Origin: Thermocaproicibacter sp036741535
GTDB taxonomy: Bacteria; Bacillota; Clostridia; Oscillospirales; Acutalibacteraceae
Direction: 5' to 3'
Assembly (NCBI GenBank): GCA_036741535.1
Contig: DAINSB010000077.1
Span: forward strand, 1 to 10,829
DNA length: 10,829 nt
Shown here one piece after another: positions 1-5,887 of the stretch. A program made the position numbers and the translations under genes. Each line of letters begins with the position of its first letter. Positions within the stretch are counted from its first letter, which is position 1. The notes below the pieces were generated by a model. That model saw only the letters and a program-made list of their open reading frames with translations, searched no databases and was not told where the DNA came from.

Positions 1-549
1 CTCACGCGTCTGCTGCTCGAATTCCATCAGCTTGACGGCTTTTTCGTGCGTGAGTTCGTTTTCCAGGTTGTTCAGCAGGTAATCCTTCGCCTGGTCGGCG
101 GTGAAGCCGGAGATGCGCTCCAGCATGTCGCGCTGGCTCTTTTTCAGCGCCTCCGCCTCCCCCAGGCGGTCTTCGGCCTGCTTGTTCTTATTGTTCAGGA
201 TCTCTTCCTTGGTTTCCAGGCCATCCATTTTCTTATCGAGAGTTTCTTCCTTCTGCTGGATGCGGCGCTCCTGGCGCTGTACTTCTTTCCGGCGCTCGTT
301 CAGCTCACGTTCCGACTCGGTCCGCTGCCGGTGGATTTCGTCTTTGCCCTCAAGCACAGCCTCTTTTTTCTTCGCTTCGGCCGTCTTGATGGCGTCGCTG
401 ACGATCCGCTTCGCTTCCTGTTCTGCAGATCCGATTGTATATTCAGCGGTTTTTTTGCGGTGGTTCATGCCCGCAAAGAAACAGAGAAGACCCGCAACAA
501 CTGCGCATACGACCGCGATGAGTATGCAGCCCAATAAAGTTACGTCCAA
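1..549 (-). CDS. rny: Ribonuclease Y, N-terminal part (truncated by window edge)
   Basis: RNase Y is the membrane-anchored endoribonuclease that starts mRNA decay in many Firmicutes. The 183 codons visible hold the N-terminal third of a protein usually about 515-520 residues long. Residues about 4-27 form one hydrophobic transmembrane helix (VTLLGCILIAVVCAVVAG), followed by a basic NHRKK stop-transfer stretch. After that comes a long, highly charged coiled coil rich in Glu, Lys, Arg and Gln, then the family-typical stretch AEALKKSQRDMLERISGFTA leading toward the KH domain. The KH and HD catalytic domains lie beyond the left edge. The start is TTG at 547-549, chosen because GGAGGG (559-564 on the minus strand) sits 9 bases upstream and the transmembrane helix begins directly after it; the first in-frame ATG would delete the helix. 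It is divergent from thrS. The identity is recognised from the N-terminal architecture and sequence. Confidence 0.93.
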   Translation of the reverse strand, partial: MDVTLLGCILIAVVCAVVAGLLCFFAGMNHRKKTAEYTIGSAEQEAKRIVSDAIKTAEAKKKEAVLEGKDEIHRQRTESERELNERRKEVQRQERRIQQKEETLDKKMDGLETKEEILNNKNKQAEDRLGEAEALKKSQRDMLERISGFTADQAKDYLLNNLENELTHEKAVKLMEFEQQTRE

Positions 550-649
550 ATGTCGGCACCCTCCTTTTCTTTTTGCTTATTTCAATGATGTTTTTAGAAA
601 ATGATGAGACGCACTCTTGCAACAACACAATCCGTGCATCATGAAAATA

Positions 650-679
650 ATTGTATAACTTTCCACATGGCTCTGTCAA
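650..679 (-). promoter_or_regulatory. Candidate sigma-A promoter of rny
   Basis: On the minus strand a perfect -35 TTGACA (complement of 674-679) is followed by overlapping -10 candidates: TACAAT (650-655, 18-base spacer) and TATACA (652-657, 16-base spacer). Transcription would start near 643 and leave a 5' UTR of about 95 bases before the TTG start of rny. No leader structure is evident in that UTR. Inferred from box matches only. Confidence 0.6.
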
Positions 680-803
680 GGCAATTGCTTTCGGAATGGG
701 AAAAGATGTCTGCGAAAAATCCAAAACGACCGGAATCGTGCAAAAGGGAACATCCCGGGGGCTCTGTTACGCGGCGGATCGCCGCGCGCGTTTCGGAGCA
801 GGC

Positions 804-832
804 TTGACAGCGGCCGCGGGCGGTGGTATAGT
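804..832 (+). promoter_or_regulatory. Sigma-A promoter of thrS
   Basis: Perfect TTGACA at 804-809, a 17-base spacer, and TATAGT at 827-832. The predicted start is near 839-840, at the first bases of the T-box leader. The fit between promoter and leader start makes this a strong call. Confidence 0.88.
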
Positions 833-839
833 AGACGGG

Positions 840-1097
840 ACAGTTGAATGATCCAAAACGTCGACGAGGAAGCCGCATGGACGGCCGCAGCAGAGAGCGT
901 GCGCGATACGCTGAAAGCGCGCGCGGCGGCATCCGGGCAGGGCTACCGCCTCCGAGCGCGCACCGAGGAAGCAATTCGAAAGGTGCGCCGGTCCGGCGCC
1001 GTTACAGCCGCAATGAGGGCACGGAATGTTCCGTCGCCGAATTTGGGTGGAACCGTAAGCTTTTGAGCCTTACCCCAAGCAGGGGTAGGGCTTTTTT
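840..1097 (+). promoter_or_regulatory. T-box riboswitch, threonine specific, upstream of thrS
   Basis: Leader RNA that senses uncharged tRNA-Thr and controls read-through into thrS. Stem I carries the AGAGAG bulge motif (892-897), a distal CGCTGAAAGCG hairpin loop (909-919) and the specifier ACC (945-947, a Thr codon). The specifier is followed by GCCTCCGAG, nearly identical to the bases following the Met specifier of the second T-box in this window. A hairpin ACGGAATGTTCCGT (1021-1034) precedes the antiterminator. The antiterminator pairs TTGGG (1043-1047) with CCCAA (1074-1078) and GTAAG (1055-1059) with CTTAC (1069-1073), leaving the 7-base bulge TGGAACC (1048-1054) that binds the tRNA 3' end. 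The 3' strands overlap the terminator 5' arm (1067-1076), so the two folds exclude each other. The variable bulge base is A, which predicts U at tRNA position 73. Confidence 0.95.
1067..1097 (+). terminator. T-box controlled intrinsic terminator of thrS leader
   Basis: Ten-base-pair stem 1067-1076 with 1082-1091 (one G-U pair), loop AAGCA, followed by six T (1092-1097). It competes with the T-box antiterminator for 1069-1076. Confidence 0.93.
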
Positions 1098-1119
1098 ATT
1101 TTCAGAAGGAGTGGAAACG

Positions 1120-3030
1120 ATGATCAAGGTCAGACTGAAAGAAGAGGTACGGGAGTTCGAGAGCGGCACGACCGTGGCCGAAATCGCGAAGTCCATCGGC
1201 GCGGGCCTGTATAAAGCGGCATGCGCCGGCAAGCTGGACGGAAAGGTCGTCGATCTGCGCATGCCCGTGACAAGGGACTGCGAGTTAAAGATCCTCACGT
1301 TCGACGACGAGGAGGGGAAAAAAGCCTATTGGCACACGACCTCCCATATCATGGCGCAGGCGGTGAAACACCTGTTCCCGGACGCGGGCTTCGCCATCGG
1401 CCCGGCCATTGAAAACGGCTTCTACTACGACTTCGACCTGCCGCGCGCGTTGACGCCGGAGGACATGCGGGCGATCGAGGCGGAGATGAAGAAGATCATC
1501 AAAGCGGACCTTCCCCTCGAGCGTTTCGAGCTGGACCCGCCCGACGCGCTCGCCCTGATGGAGAAGGAGCACCAGAAATACAAGGTGGAACTGATTAAAG
1601 AGCACGCGGGGAAGGGGGAGAAGATCAGTTTTTACCGCCAGGGGGACTATATCGACCTCTGTGCCGGCCCGCACCTGATGACGACCGGGCAGGTCAAGGC
1701 GGTCAAACTGACGAACTGCACGGGCGCCTACTGGCGTGCGAACGCGAAGAACAAGATGCTGCAGCGCGTCTACGGCATCTCGTTCCCCAAGGCTTCGGAG
1801 CTCGAGGCCTACCTGAACATGCTCGAGGAGGCGAAGCGCCGCGACCACCGCAAGCTGGGCCGCGATCTCGACCTGTTCGACATCTACGACGAGGGCCCCG
1901 GCTTCCCGTTCTTCCTGCCAAACGGCATGGTCCTGCGCAACGAGCTCGAGAATTTCTGGCGCAAAGAGCACGTCAAATGGGGCTATCAGGAGATCCGCAC
2001 CCCCATGATCCTGAGCGCCGAGCTGTGGCACCGCTCCGGCCACTGGGACCACTACAAAGACAATATGTATACGACGAAAATCGACGGCCAGGACTACTGC
2101 ATCAAACCGATGAACTGCCCCGGCGGCATGCTGGTCTACAAAAGGAAGCTGCATTCCTACCGGGACCTCCCGGAGCGTTACTGCGAGCTGGGCCTCGTGC
2201 ACCGGCATGAGCTCTCCGGCGCGCTGCACGGCCTGATGCGCGTGCGCTGCTTCACGCAGGACGACGCCCACATCTTCATGACGCCCGACCAGGTCGAGGG
2301 CGAGATCCTCGGCGTCATGGACATGATCGACAGCTTCTATAAGATTTTCGGTTTCGAGTACAAGCTGGAGCTTTCCACCCGACCGGAGAATTCGATGGGC
2401 ACCGACGAGCAGTGGGAGGCGGCGACGAACGCCCTGATCCACGCCCTGAAGAAAAACGGCAGGCCGTACGAGGTCAACGAGGGCGACGGCGCATTCTACG
2501 GGCCGAAGATCGACTTCCACCTGCGCGATTCGCTGGGGCGCACCTGGCAGTGCGGGACCATCCAGCTCGATTTCCAGATGCCGGAGCGGTTCGAGCTGAC
2601 CTATACGGGCGAGGACGGCGAAAAGCACCGCCCGGTCATGCTGCACCGCGTGATCTTCGGCAGCATCGAGCGTTTCATCGCCATCCTGACCGAGCACTAC
2701 GCCGGCGCGTTCCCGATCTGGCTCGCGCCCGTGCAGGCGAAGGTCCTGCCGATCTCCGAAGCGGCGATGGCGTACGCGAAAAAGGTCGCGGACAAGCTGG
2801 CGGCCGCCGGCATCCGGGTGGAGGTCGATTCCCGCAACGAGAAGATCGGCTACAAGATCCGCGAGGCGCAGATGATGAAGATCCCGTACATGCTGGTCGT
2901 GGGCGAGAAGGAAGCCGCAGACGGCACGGTTTCCGTCCGCAGCCGCAAGGGCGGGGACCTCGGCTCCAAGACGCTCGAGGAGTTCCTCCAGAAAGCCCTC
3001 GAAGAGATCAAAAACAAGACGGCGGATTGA
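1120..3030 (+). CDS. thrS: Threonyl-tRNA synthetase
   Basis: Class II aminoacyl-tRNA synthetase that charges tRNA-Thr in the cytoplasm. The 636 residues match the usual bacterial length. Domain order: TGS domain (about 1-61); editing domain (about 62-225) with H72-x3-H76 and the CAGPH motif (C181, H185), the expected residues for clearing Ser-tRNA-Thr; class II catalytic core (about 245-535) with MNCPGG (C333), RCFTQDDAHIF (H384) and the motif 3 region MLHRVIFGSIERF (H509), which together give the Cys-His-His zinc site that recognises threonine; C-terminal anticodon-binding domain (about 536-636) including VDSRNEKIGYKIREAQ. The ATG at 1120 is chosen because GGAG (1108-1111) lies 8 bases upstream and MIKVRLKE is a normal TGS start. 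An in-frame extension back to 844 would run through the T-box and is rejected. It is transcribed alone and is followed by a terminator. Confidence 0.99.
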   Translation: MIKVRLKEEVREFESGTTVAEIAKSIGAGLYKAACAGKLDGKVVDLRMPVTRDCELKILTFDDEEGKKAYWHTTSHIMAQAVKHLFPDAGFAIGPAIENGFYYDFDLPRALTPEDMRAIEAEMKKIIKADLPLERFELDPPDALALMEKEHQKYKVELIKEHAGKGEKISFYRQGDYIDLCAGPHLMTTGQVKAVKLTNCTGAYWRANAKNKMLQRVYGISFPKASELEAYLNMLEEAKRRDHRKLGRDLDLFDIYDEGPGFPFFLPNGMVLRNELENFWRKEHVKWGYQEIRTPMILSAELWHRSGHWDHYKDNMYTTKIDGQDYCIKPMNCPGGMLVYKRKLHSYRDLPERYCELGLVHRHELSGALHGLMRVRCFTQDDAHIFMTPDQVEGEILGVMDMIDSFYKIFGFEYKLELSTRPENSMGTDEQWEAATNALIHALKKNGRPYEVNEGDGAFYGPKIDFHLRDSLGRTWQCGTIQLDFQMPERFELTYTGEDGEKHRPVMLHRVIFGSIERFIAILTEHYAGAFPIWLAPVQAKVLPISEAAMAYAKKVADKLAAAGIRVEVDSRNEKIGYKIREAQMMKIPYMLVVGEKEAADGTVSVRSRKGGDLGSKTLEEFLQKALEEIKNKTAD

Positions 3031-3092
3031 GGCGCGGTGCCCGCGCAGTCAAGTCGCGCCGTTCAGCACGGATAGGATTTTAAGCCCCAATC

Positions 3093-3126
3093 GGCGCGAG
3101 AGTCAAAGGCATCTCCCGCGCCTTTT
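3093..3126 (+). terminator. Intrinsic terminator after thrS
   Basis: GGCGCG (3093-3098) pairs with CGCGCC (3117-3122), then after one A-C mismatch GAG pairs with CTC. TTTTCTT follows. It sits 62 bases after the thrS stop. The right half lies inside a dispersed-repeat copy, so the repeat may contribute to the terminator. A perfect alternative partner TCTCGCGCC exists at 3149-3157, but it has no T-run. Confidence 0.7.
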
Positions 3127-3219
3127 CTTGTCGGGAGTTGTCTTAAATTCTCGCGCCAAATGCGGCTTGCGATTTTTACTCAGCTAACCGGCGCGGCTTG
3201 GGAGCGGCGACACGCCGCC
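3102..3219 (+). repeat. Dispersed repeat, copy A
   Basis: Shares ordered blocks with the copy at about 4980-5086: TCAAAGGCAT (3103-3112), a CGGGAG...CCAAA block (3132-3160; 21 of 29 positions equal to 5000-5028 by my count), and a 25-base end block (3195-3219; 23 of 25 equal to 5062-5086) made of GGCTTGG, two variable bases and the hairpin GCGGCGACACGCCGCC. It runs from the thrS terminator into the 3' end of the macrodomain gene. No transposase is present, so it resembles a non-autonomous intergenic repeat. Confidence 0.75.
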
Positions 3220-3713
3220 AGCGCCGCTTCATAGGCGGCTTTCGTCCTTCTGTCGAAGCAGACCATCGTGACCTCGCGCACGACCTTCGAGCTTTTGAGG
3301 AACCCGGCGATCTCGCGCACGGCGATGGCGGCGGCGCGAGCAAGCGGGAAACGGTACACCCCCGTGCTGATAGAGGGGAACGCGACGGTGCGGCAGTCGT
3401 TTTCCTCCGCGAGCCGCAGGCAATTCCGGTAGCAGGAAGCCAGAAGCCCGTCTTCGCCGGAGCTTCCTCCCCGCCAGACGGGCCCCGGCGTATGGATGAC
3501 GCGCTTCGCGGGCAGGTCGTACCCCGCCGTGATCTTCGCTTCGCCGGTTTTACAGCCGTGCAGCGTCCTGCATTCCGCCAGCAGCCCGGGCCCCGCGGCG
3601 CGGTGGATGGCGCCGTCCACCCCTCCTCCGCCGAGCAGCGACGTGTTCGCGGCGTTCACGATCGCGTCCGCGCGGAATTTCGTGATGTCTCCTTCCGTGA
3701 TATGAAAGCCCAT
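3180..3713 (-). CDS. Macrodomain protein, probable ADP-ribose/O-acetyl-ADP-ribose hydrolase
   Basis: A stand-alone macrodomain of the YmdB/MacroD type, 177 residues. These proteins bind ADP-ribose and often hydrolyse O-acetyl-ADP-ribose or remove mono-ADP-ribose from proteins. Visible motifs in order: GDIT (8-11), DAIVNAANTSLLGGGGVDGAIH (about 16-37, cited by position: the Asn and Gly-rich ligand loop and catalytic Asp region), GEAKIT and the Tyr-x-Leu-Pro stretch (about 57-68), HTPGPVW (74-80), and FPSISTGVYRFP (second phosphate-binding loop, about 112-123). The start is ATG with GGGAGG 7 bases upstream. The last roughly 13 codons, ending RRSQAAPVS, are encoded inside a dispersed repeat, so the native C-terminus was probably replaced. 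It has its own candidate promoter and shows no clear functional link to its neighbours. The exact substrate is unknown. Confidence 0.93.
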   Translation of the reverse strand: MGFHITEGDITKFRADAIVNAANTSLLGGGGVDGAIHRAAGPGLLAECRTLHGCKTGEAKITAGYDLPAKRVIHTPGPVWRGGSSGEDGLLASCYRNCLRLAEENDCRTVAFPSISTGVYRFPLARAAAIAVREIAGFLKSSKVVREVTMVCFDRRTKAAYEAALAACRRSQAAPVS

Positions 3714-3756
3714 CGTTCAACCTCCCGATTCTTCTTTCAGCAGATATGTCTCCGTT

Positions 3757-3785
3757 ATCATACCGCCTTCCGGCCGGCAAAACAA
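3757..3785 (-). promoter_or_regulatory. Candidate promoter of the macrodomain gene
   Basis: On the minus strand TTGTTT (complement of 3780-3785), a 17-base spacer and TATGAT (complement of 3757-3762). The start would be near 3750, leaving a short leader of about 37 bases before the ATG. It lies just after the cupin stop codon, separating the two transcription units. Confidence 0.55.
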
Positions 3786-3811
3786 GCCCCGGGGGTCTGC
3801 GCGCGGGTTTT

Positions 3812-4156
3812 TTATCGGTTTGAAAATATTACGATCAGCAGCATTTTGAAGGCATCGGGCGCAAAAAGCGCGTGCGGTTTCTTCGCCGGCATGAGCAGGG
3901 ACTCGCCCGCTTTGACCTCGTGCTCTTCGCCGTCCACGGTCAGGAGCCCCGTTCCCTCCAGAACGATCGCCATCGCGTCGCCGTCCGAATCGTGCGTGCC
4001 GATCTCTTCGCCCTTGTCGAAGGCGAAAAGCGTCACGCTGACGGCGTCGTTCTGGGCGAGCGTTTTGCTGACGACCTGGCCGGGCAGGACGCTTACCTGA
4101 TCCGCAAGGTTCAGGACCGTCTCCGGCTCCATGTTTTTGATGTATTTTTCAGCCAT
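3812..4156 (-). CDS. Small cupin-domain protein
   Basis: Single-domain cupin of 114 residues. The beta-barrel signature runs from GEEIGTHDSDGDAMAIVLEG (49-68) through GTGLLTVDGEEHEVKAG to LLMPAKKPHALFAP (87-100). His55 and His95 are the visible candidate metal ligands; the usual second His and the Glu of cupin motif 1 are missing, so metal binding may be weak or altered. The start at 4156 is used because GGAGG (4164-4168) lies 7 bases upstream; a further ATG at 4174 would place that site inside the gene. It begins 14 bases after the ferredoxin-type gene ends, indicating an operon. Cupins of this kind occur next to such ferredoxin proteins and Crp/Fnr regulators in clostridia, suggesting a redox or nitrosative stress role. 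The biochemical function is not known. Confidence 0.85.
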   Translation of the reverse strand: MAEKYIKNMEPETVLNLADQVSVLPGQVVSKTLAQNDAVSVTLFAFDKGEEIGTHDSDGDAMAIVLEGTGLLTVDGEEHEVKAGESLLMPAKKPHALFAPDAFKMLLIVIFSNR

Positions 4157-4170
4157 CGTATTTCCTCCTT

Positions 4171-4857
4171 TCATTCTTCCACGATCCGGCCGTCGGGGGA
4201 GATCACCGCGACCTGCCAGGGGATCGTCTTCCCGCCGGCGGTCAGGGCCTCCTTCACGGCGCGCTCGAGCCCGCCGCAGCAGGGGACCTGCATCCGCACG
4301 ACCTTCACGCTTTTGACGGAGTTGTTCCGGATGATCTGGGTCAGCTTTTCCGCATAGTCGACCGCGTCGAGCTTCGGGCAGCCGATCAGGGTGACGCGAT
4401 TGCGCATGAATTCCCGGTGGAACGAGGCGTAGGCGTATGCCGTGCAGTCCGCCGCGATAAGGAGGTTCGCGTTTTCAAAATAGGGCGCGTTGACGGGCAC
4501 CAGTTTGATCTGCACCGGCCATTGCATCAGCTCGCTCCCGGACGGCCCGCTTCCCGGAGCTTCGGCGGCCTGCGGTTTCGGGCGGTTCAGCGTCCTCGTC
4601 ATGCTTCCGGGGCACCCCGAAAACGCGCGCGGCGGCGTTTTCCGCATGGAGGAGGGCGCGCCCGCCTCCCGCTCCACAATGGAGATGGCCCCGGCCGGGC
4701 AGGCGGGCAGACAGTTCCCGAGGCCGTCGCAGAAGTCGTCGCGCACGAGCTTCGCCCTGCCGTTTACCATGGCGATCGCGCCCTCCTGGCAGGCGGCGGC
4801 GCACAGCCCGCATCCGGTGCATTTTTCTTCGTCGATCTGGACGATATTACGGATCAT
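4171..4857 (-). CDS. 4Fe-4S ferredoxin-type protein with conserved C-terminal domain
   Basis: A 228-residue cytoplasmic iron-sulfur protein. The N-terminal ferredoxin domain has a complete cluster motif, C13-x2-C16-x2-C19-x3-C23, and a second site CDGLGNCLPACP (C43, C49, C53) in which the position of the usual second Cys is Leu46. This second pattern is known in the family and may hold an atypical cluster or take a ligand from elsewhere. A Pro/Ser/Ala-rich linker (about 68-110) leads to a C-terminal domain with QWPVQIKLVPVNAPYF, ADCTAYAY, IGCPKLD and VPCCGG, whose Cys residues could bind another metal site. ATG 4857 is chosen because GGAGG (4865-4869) is 7 bases upstream and MIRNIVQIDEEKC is the expected start; the longer open frame to 5031 runs through repeat DNA. 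Relatives are commonly found next to Crp/Fnr regulators and hybrid-cluster protein genes; no hcp is in this window. Confidence 0.92.
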   Translation of the reverse strand: MIRNIVQIDEEKCTGCGLCAAACQEGAIAMVNGRAKLVRDDFCDGLGNCLPACPAGAISIVEREAGAPSSMRKTPPRAFSGCPGSMTRTLNRPKPQAAEAPGSGPSGSELMQWPVQIKLVPVNAPYFENANLLIAADCTAYAYASFHREFMRNRVTLIGCPKLDAVDYAEKLTQIIRNNSVKSVKVVRMQVPCCGGLERAVKEALTAGGKTIPWQVAVISPDGRIVEE

Positions 4858-4872
4858 AAAAATTCCTCCCGT

Positions 4873-5086
4873 GCGGCGACACGCCGCCGTTTCAGTTTGC
4901 AGATGGAAAATGGAAAGCGTACCCGATGCGAAGAGCAGGCGCCTTTTCAACAGAAACCGAAGTCGTAACCGCCGTAGGCTCAAAAGGCATTTTAACGTCC
5001 GGGAGCTGCCCAAAACGCTCCCACCAAACAAAACTACTTTTTTCGCGATGCTGAACGGTGGGGCTTGGCTGCGGCGACACGCCGCC
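4873..5086 (+). repeat. Repeat-bounded segment, copies B and C of the dispersed repeat
   Basis: The 16-base hairpin GCGGCGACACGCCGCC occurs exactly at 4873-4888 (copy B) and 5071-5086 (copy C), in the same orientation and 198 bases apart. Between them, from about 4980, the sequence matches copy A near 3102-3219 in several ordered blocks. Each hairpin has six GC pairs and an ACA loop, so the ends could also act as inverted ends. The segment may be one full-length non-autonomous element or a composite of two. It lies in the predicted 5' UTR of the ferredoxin operon. Confidence 0.7.
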
Positions 5087-5089
5087 GCC

Positions 5090-5118
5090 TTGTCTTTCCG
5101 CTGCCATTGTACGATACT
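5090..5118 (+). promoter_or_regulatory. Candidate promoter of the Crp/Fnr-type gene
   Basis: TTGTCT (5090-5095), a 17-base spacer and GATACT (5113-5118), four of six matches in each box. The start would be near 5125, just before the dyad at 5133-5148, so a protein bound there would block transcription. Confidence 0.4.
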
Positions 5119-5148
5119 GAAGGCGGAACGTCTGTTGCATTTACAACA
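5106..5148 (-). promoter_or_regulatory. Candidate activator-type promoter of the ferredoxin-cupin operon
   Basis: On the minus strand TACAAT (complement of 5106-5111) is a good -10 box without a recognisable -35. The dyad at 5133-5148 is centred 41.5 bases upstream of the predicted start near 5099, the usual class II position for Crp/Fnr activators. Inferred from spacing. Confidence 0.45.
5133..5148. promoter_or_regulatory. Dyad operator TGTTG-N6-CAACA
   Basis: Perfect 5-6-5 inverted repeat TGTTGCATTTACAACA, with the geometry of Crp/Fnr-family sites (5-base half-sites, 6-base spacer). It lies 13 bases before the start codon of the regulator gene and just before its ribosome binding site, so it is a plausible autoregulatory site. 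Confidence 0.6.
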
Positions 5149-5161
5149 TAAAGGAGAAAAA

Positions 5162-5827
5162 ATGAAAAAAGATCTGCCGCTTTCGGTCCCGATCCCGCTG
5201 TTCCGGGGGATTCACCCGGACGAGTTCCCGCGGATGCTCCGGTGCCTGCATGCGAGGACGACCGGCTGCCGGAAGGGGGAGATCGTCCTGCTGGAAGGGC
5301 AGCCGGTCACGGAGGTCGGCGTCGTGCTGTCGGGGCGGGTGCAGGTCGTGAAAGAGGATTTTGCCGGCACCCGCAATATTTTAGCGGAGTTCGGCCCCGG
5401 CAGCCTGTTTGCGGAGTCCTACGCCTGCGCGCGCTCCGACCGGCTGCCCGTGACGGTGGTCAGCATCGCGGACGGCGAGATCCTGTGGCTGGACTACGCG
5501 AAAATCGTGGCGGCCCGTCCGACGGAATGCGGGTTCCATACGCGGCTCATCGAAAACATGCTCTCCATTCTGGCTTCCCGGAACATCCTGCTCAGCCGGA
5601 AGATCGAGCATATCTCCAGGCGGACGACCCGCGAAAAGCTGATGGCCTATCTTTCCGATCAGGCGGCGACGCAAGGTTCCGGCGAATTCGATATTCCGTT
5701 CAACCGCCAGGAGCTGGCCGATTATCTCTGCGTCGACCGCAGCGCCCTGTCGTACGAGCTCGGCAGGATGCAGAAAGAGGGATTGATCCGGTTCCGGCTC
5801 AACCACTTCCGCCTTCTGGCTCCCTGA
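5162..5827 (+). CDS. Crp/Fnr-family transcriptional regulator
   Basis: A 221-residue DNA-binding regulator of usual Crp length. Residues about 12-120 form the cyclic-nucleotide-binding-like beta roll (GEIVLLEGQPVTEVGVVLSG, 39-58, then FGPGSLFAESYACA, 77-90), followed by the dimerisation helix (about 123-150) and a Crp-type winged helix (about 154-218) with NRQELADYLCVDRSALSYEL as the helix-turn-helix. The FAES...RLPVTV segment differs from the cAMP phosphate-binding motif of true Crp, and no N-terminal Cys cluster like that of Fnr is present, so the signal is unclear; Cys28, Cys36, Cys89 and Cys123 are present. AAGGAG (5151-5156) is 5 bases before the ATG. It is divergent from the ferredoxin-cupin operon, which it probably controls. 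It resembles regulators found near hybrid-cluster protein genes (HcpR-like), but that is inference. Confidence 0.9.
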   Translation: MKKDLPLSVPIPLFRGIHPDEFPRMLRCLHARTTGCRKGEIVLLEGQPVTEVGVVLSGRVQVVKEDFAGTRNILAEFGPGSLFAESYACARSDRLPVTVVSIADGEILWLDYAKIVAARPTECGFHTRLIENMLSILASRNILLSRKIEHISRRTTREKLMAYLSDQAATQGSGEFDIPFNRQELADYLCVDRSALSYELGRMQKEGLIRFRLNHFRLLAP

Positions 5828-5852
5828 CGGGCGGCTTTTGGCGAAAAACCGC

Positions 5853-5881
5853 TTGACTTGCGGGGGCGGGCAGGTTATAAT
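5853..5881 (+). promoter_or_regulatory. Sigma-A promoter of metF
   Basis: TTGACT (5853-5858), a 17-base spacer and a perfect TATAAT (5876-5881). The start is predicted near 5888, directly before the T-box leader. It follows the regulator stop codon by 25 bases, without a clear U-tailed terminator between. Confidence 0.88.
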
Positions 5882-5887
5882 AAATAC

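Larger units (their letters stand above)
4858..5161. other. Intergenic region between ferredoxin operon and Crp/Fnr gene
   Basis: This 304-base gap holds the ferredoxin ribosome binding site, a repeat segment of about 215 bases (4873-5086), divergent promoter candidates and a dyad operator (5133-5148). An open frame at 4892-5140 (minus, 82 codons) falls inside the repeat, lacks a recognisable product and is not called as a gene. Confidence 0.7.

Noticed and set aside
771..785. Hairpin GCGGCGGATCGCCGC upstream of the thrS promoter
   Set aside because: It resembles the repeat hairpin but has a different loop and no matching flanks, so it is not counted as a repeat copy; no T-run follows, so it is not called a terminator.
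844..1119. In-frame upstream extension of thrS giving a 728-residue protein
   Set aside because: It runs through the promoter-proximal T-box and its terminator, and the family start at 1120 has a proper ribosome binding site.
1285..2697. Long open frame on the minus strand inside thrS (470 codons)
   Set aside because: An antisense shadow caused by high GC in the third codon position of thrS; no recognisable domain and the sense protein is certain.
4858..5031. Upstream extension of the ferredoxin gene adding a basic Leu/Arg-rich N-terminus
   Set aside because: Those codons are repeat DNA; ATG 4857 has an ideal ribosome binding site and the family N-terminus.
4892..5140. 82-codon minus-strand open frame in the repeat region
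   Set aside because: It lies within repeat DNA and has no convincing ribosome binding site or recognisable fold, so it is probably not translated.
4490..5161. Upstream in-frame extension of the Crp/Fnr gene to 4490
   Set aside because: It passes antisense through the ferredoxin gene and through the repeat; the start at 5162 has a ribosome binding site and gives the standard family length.
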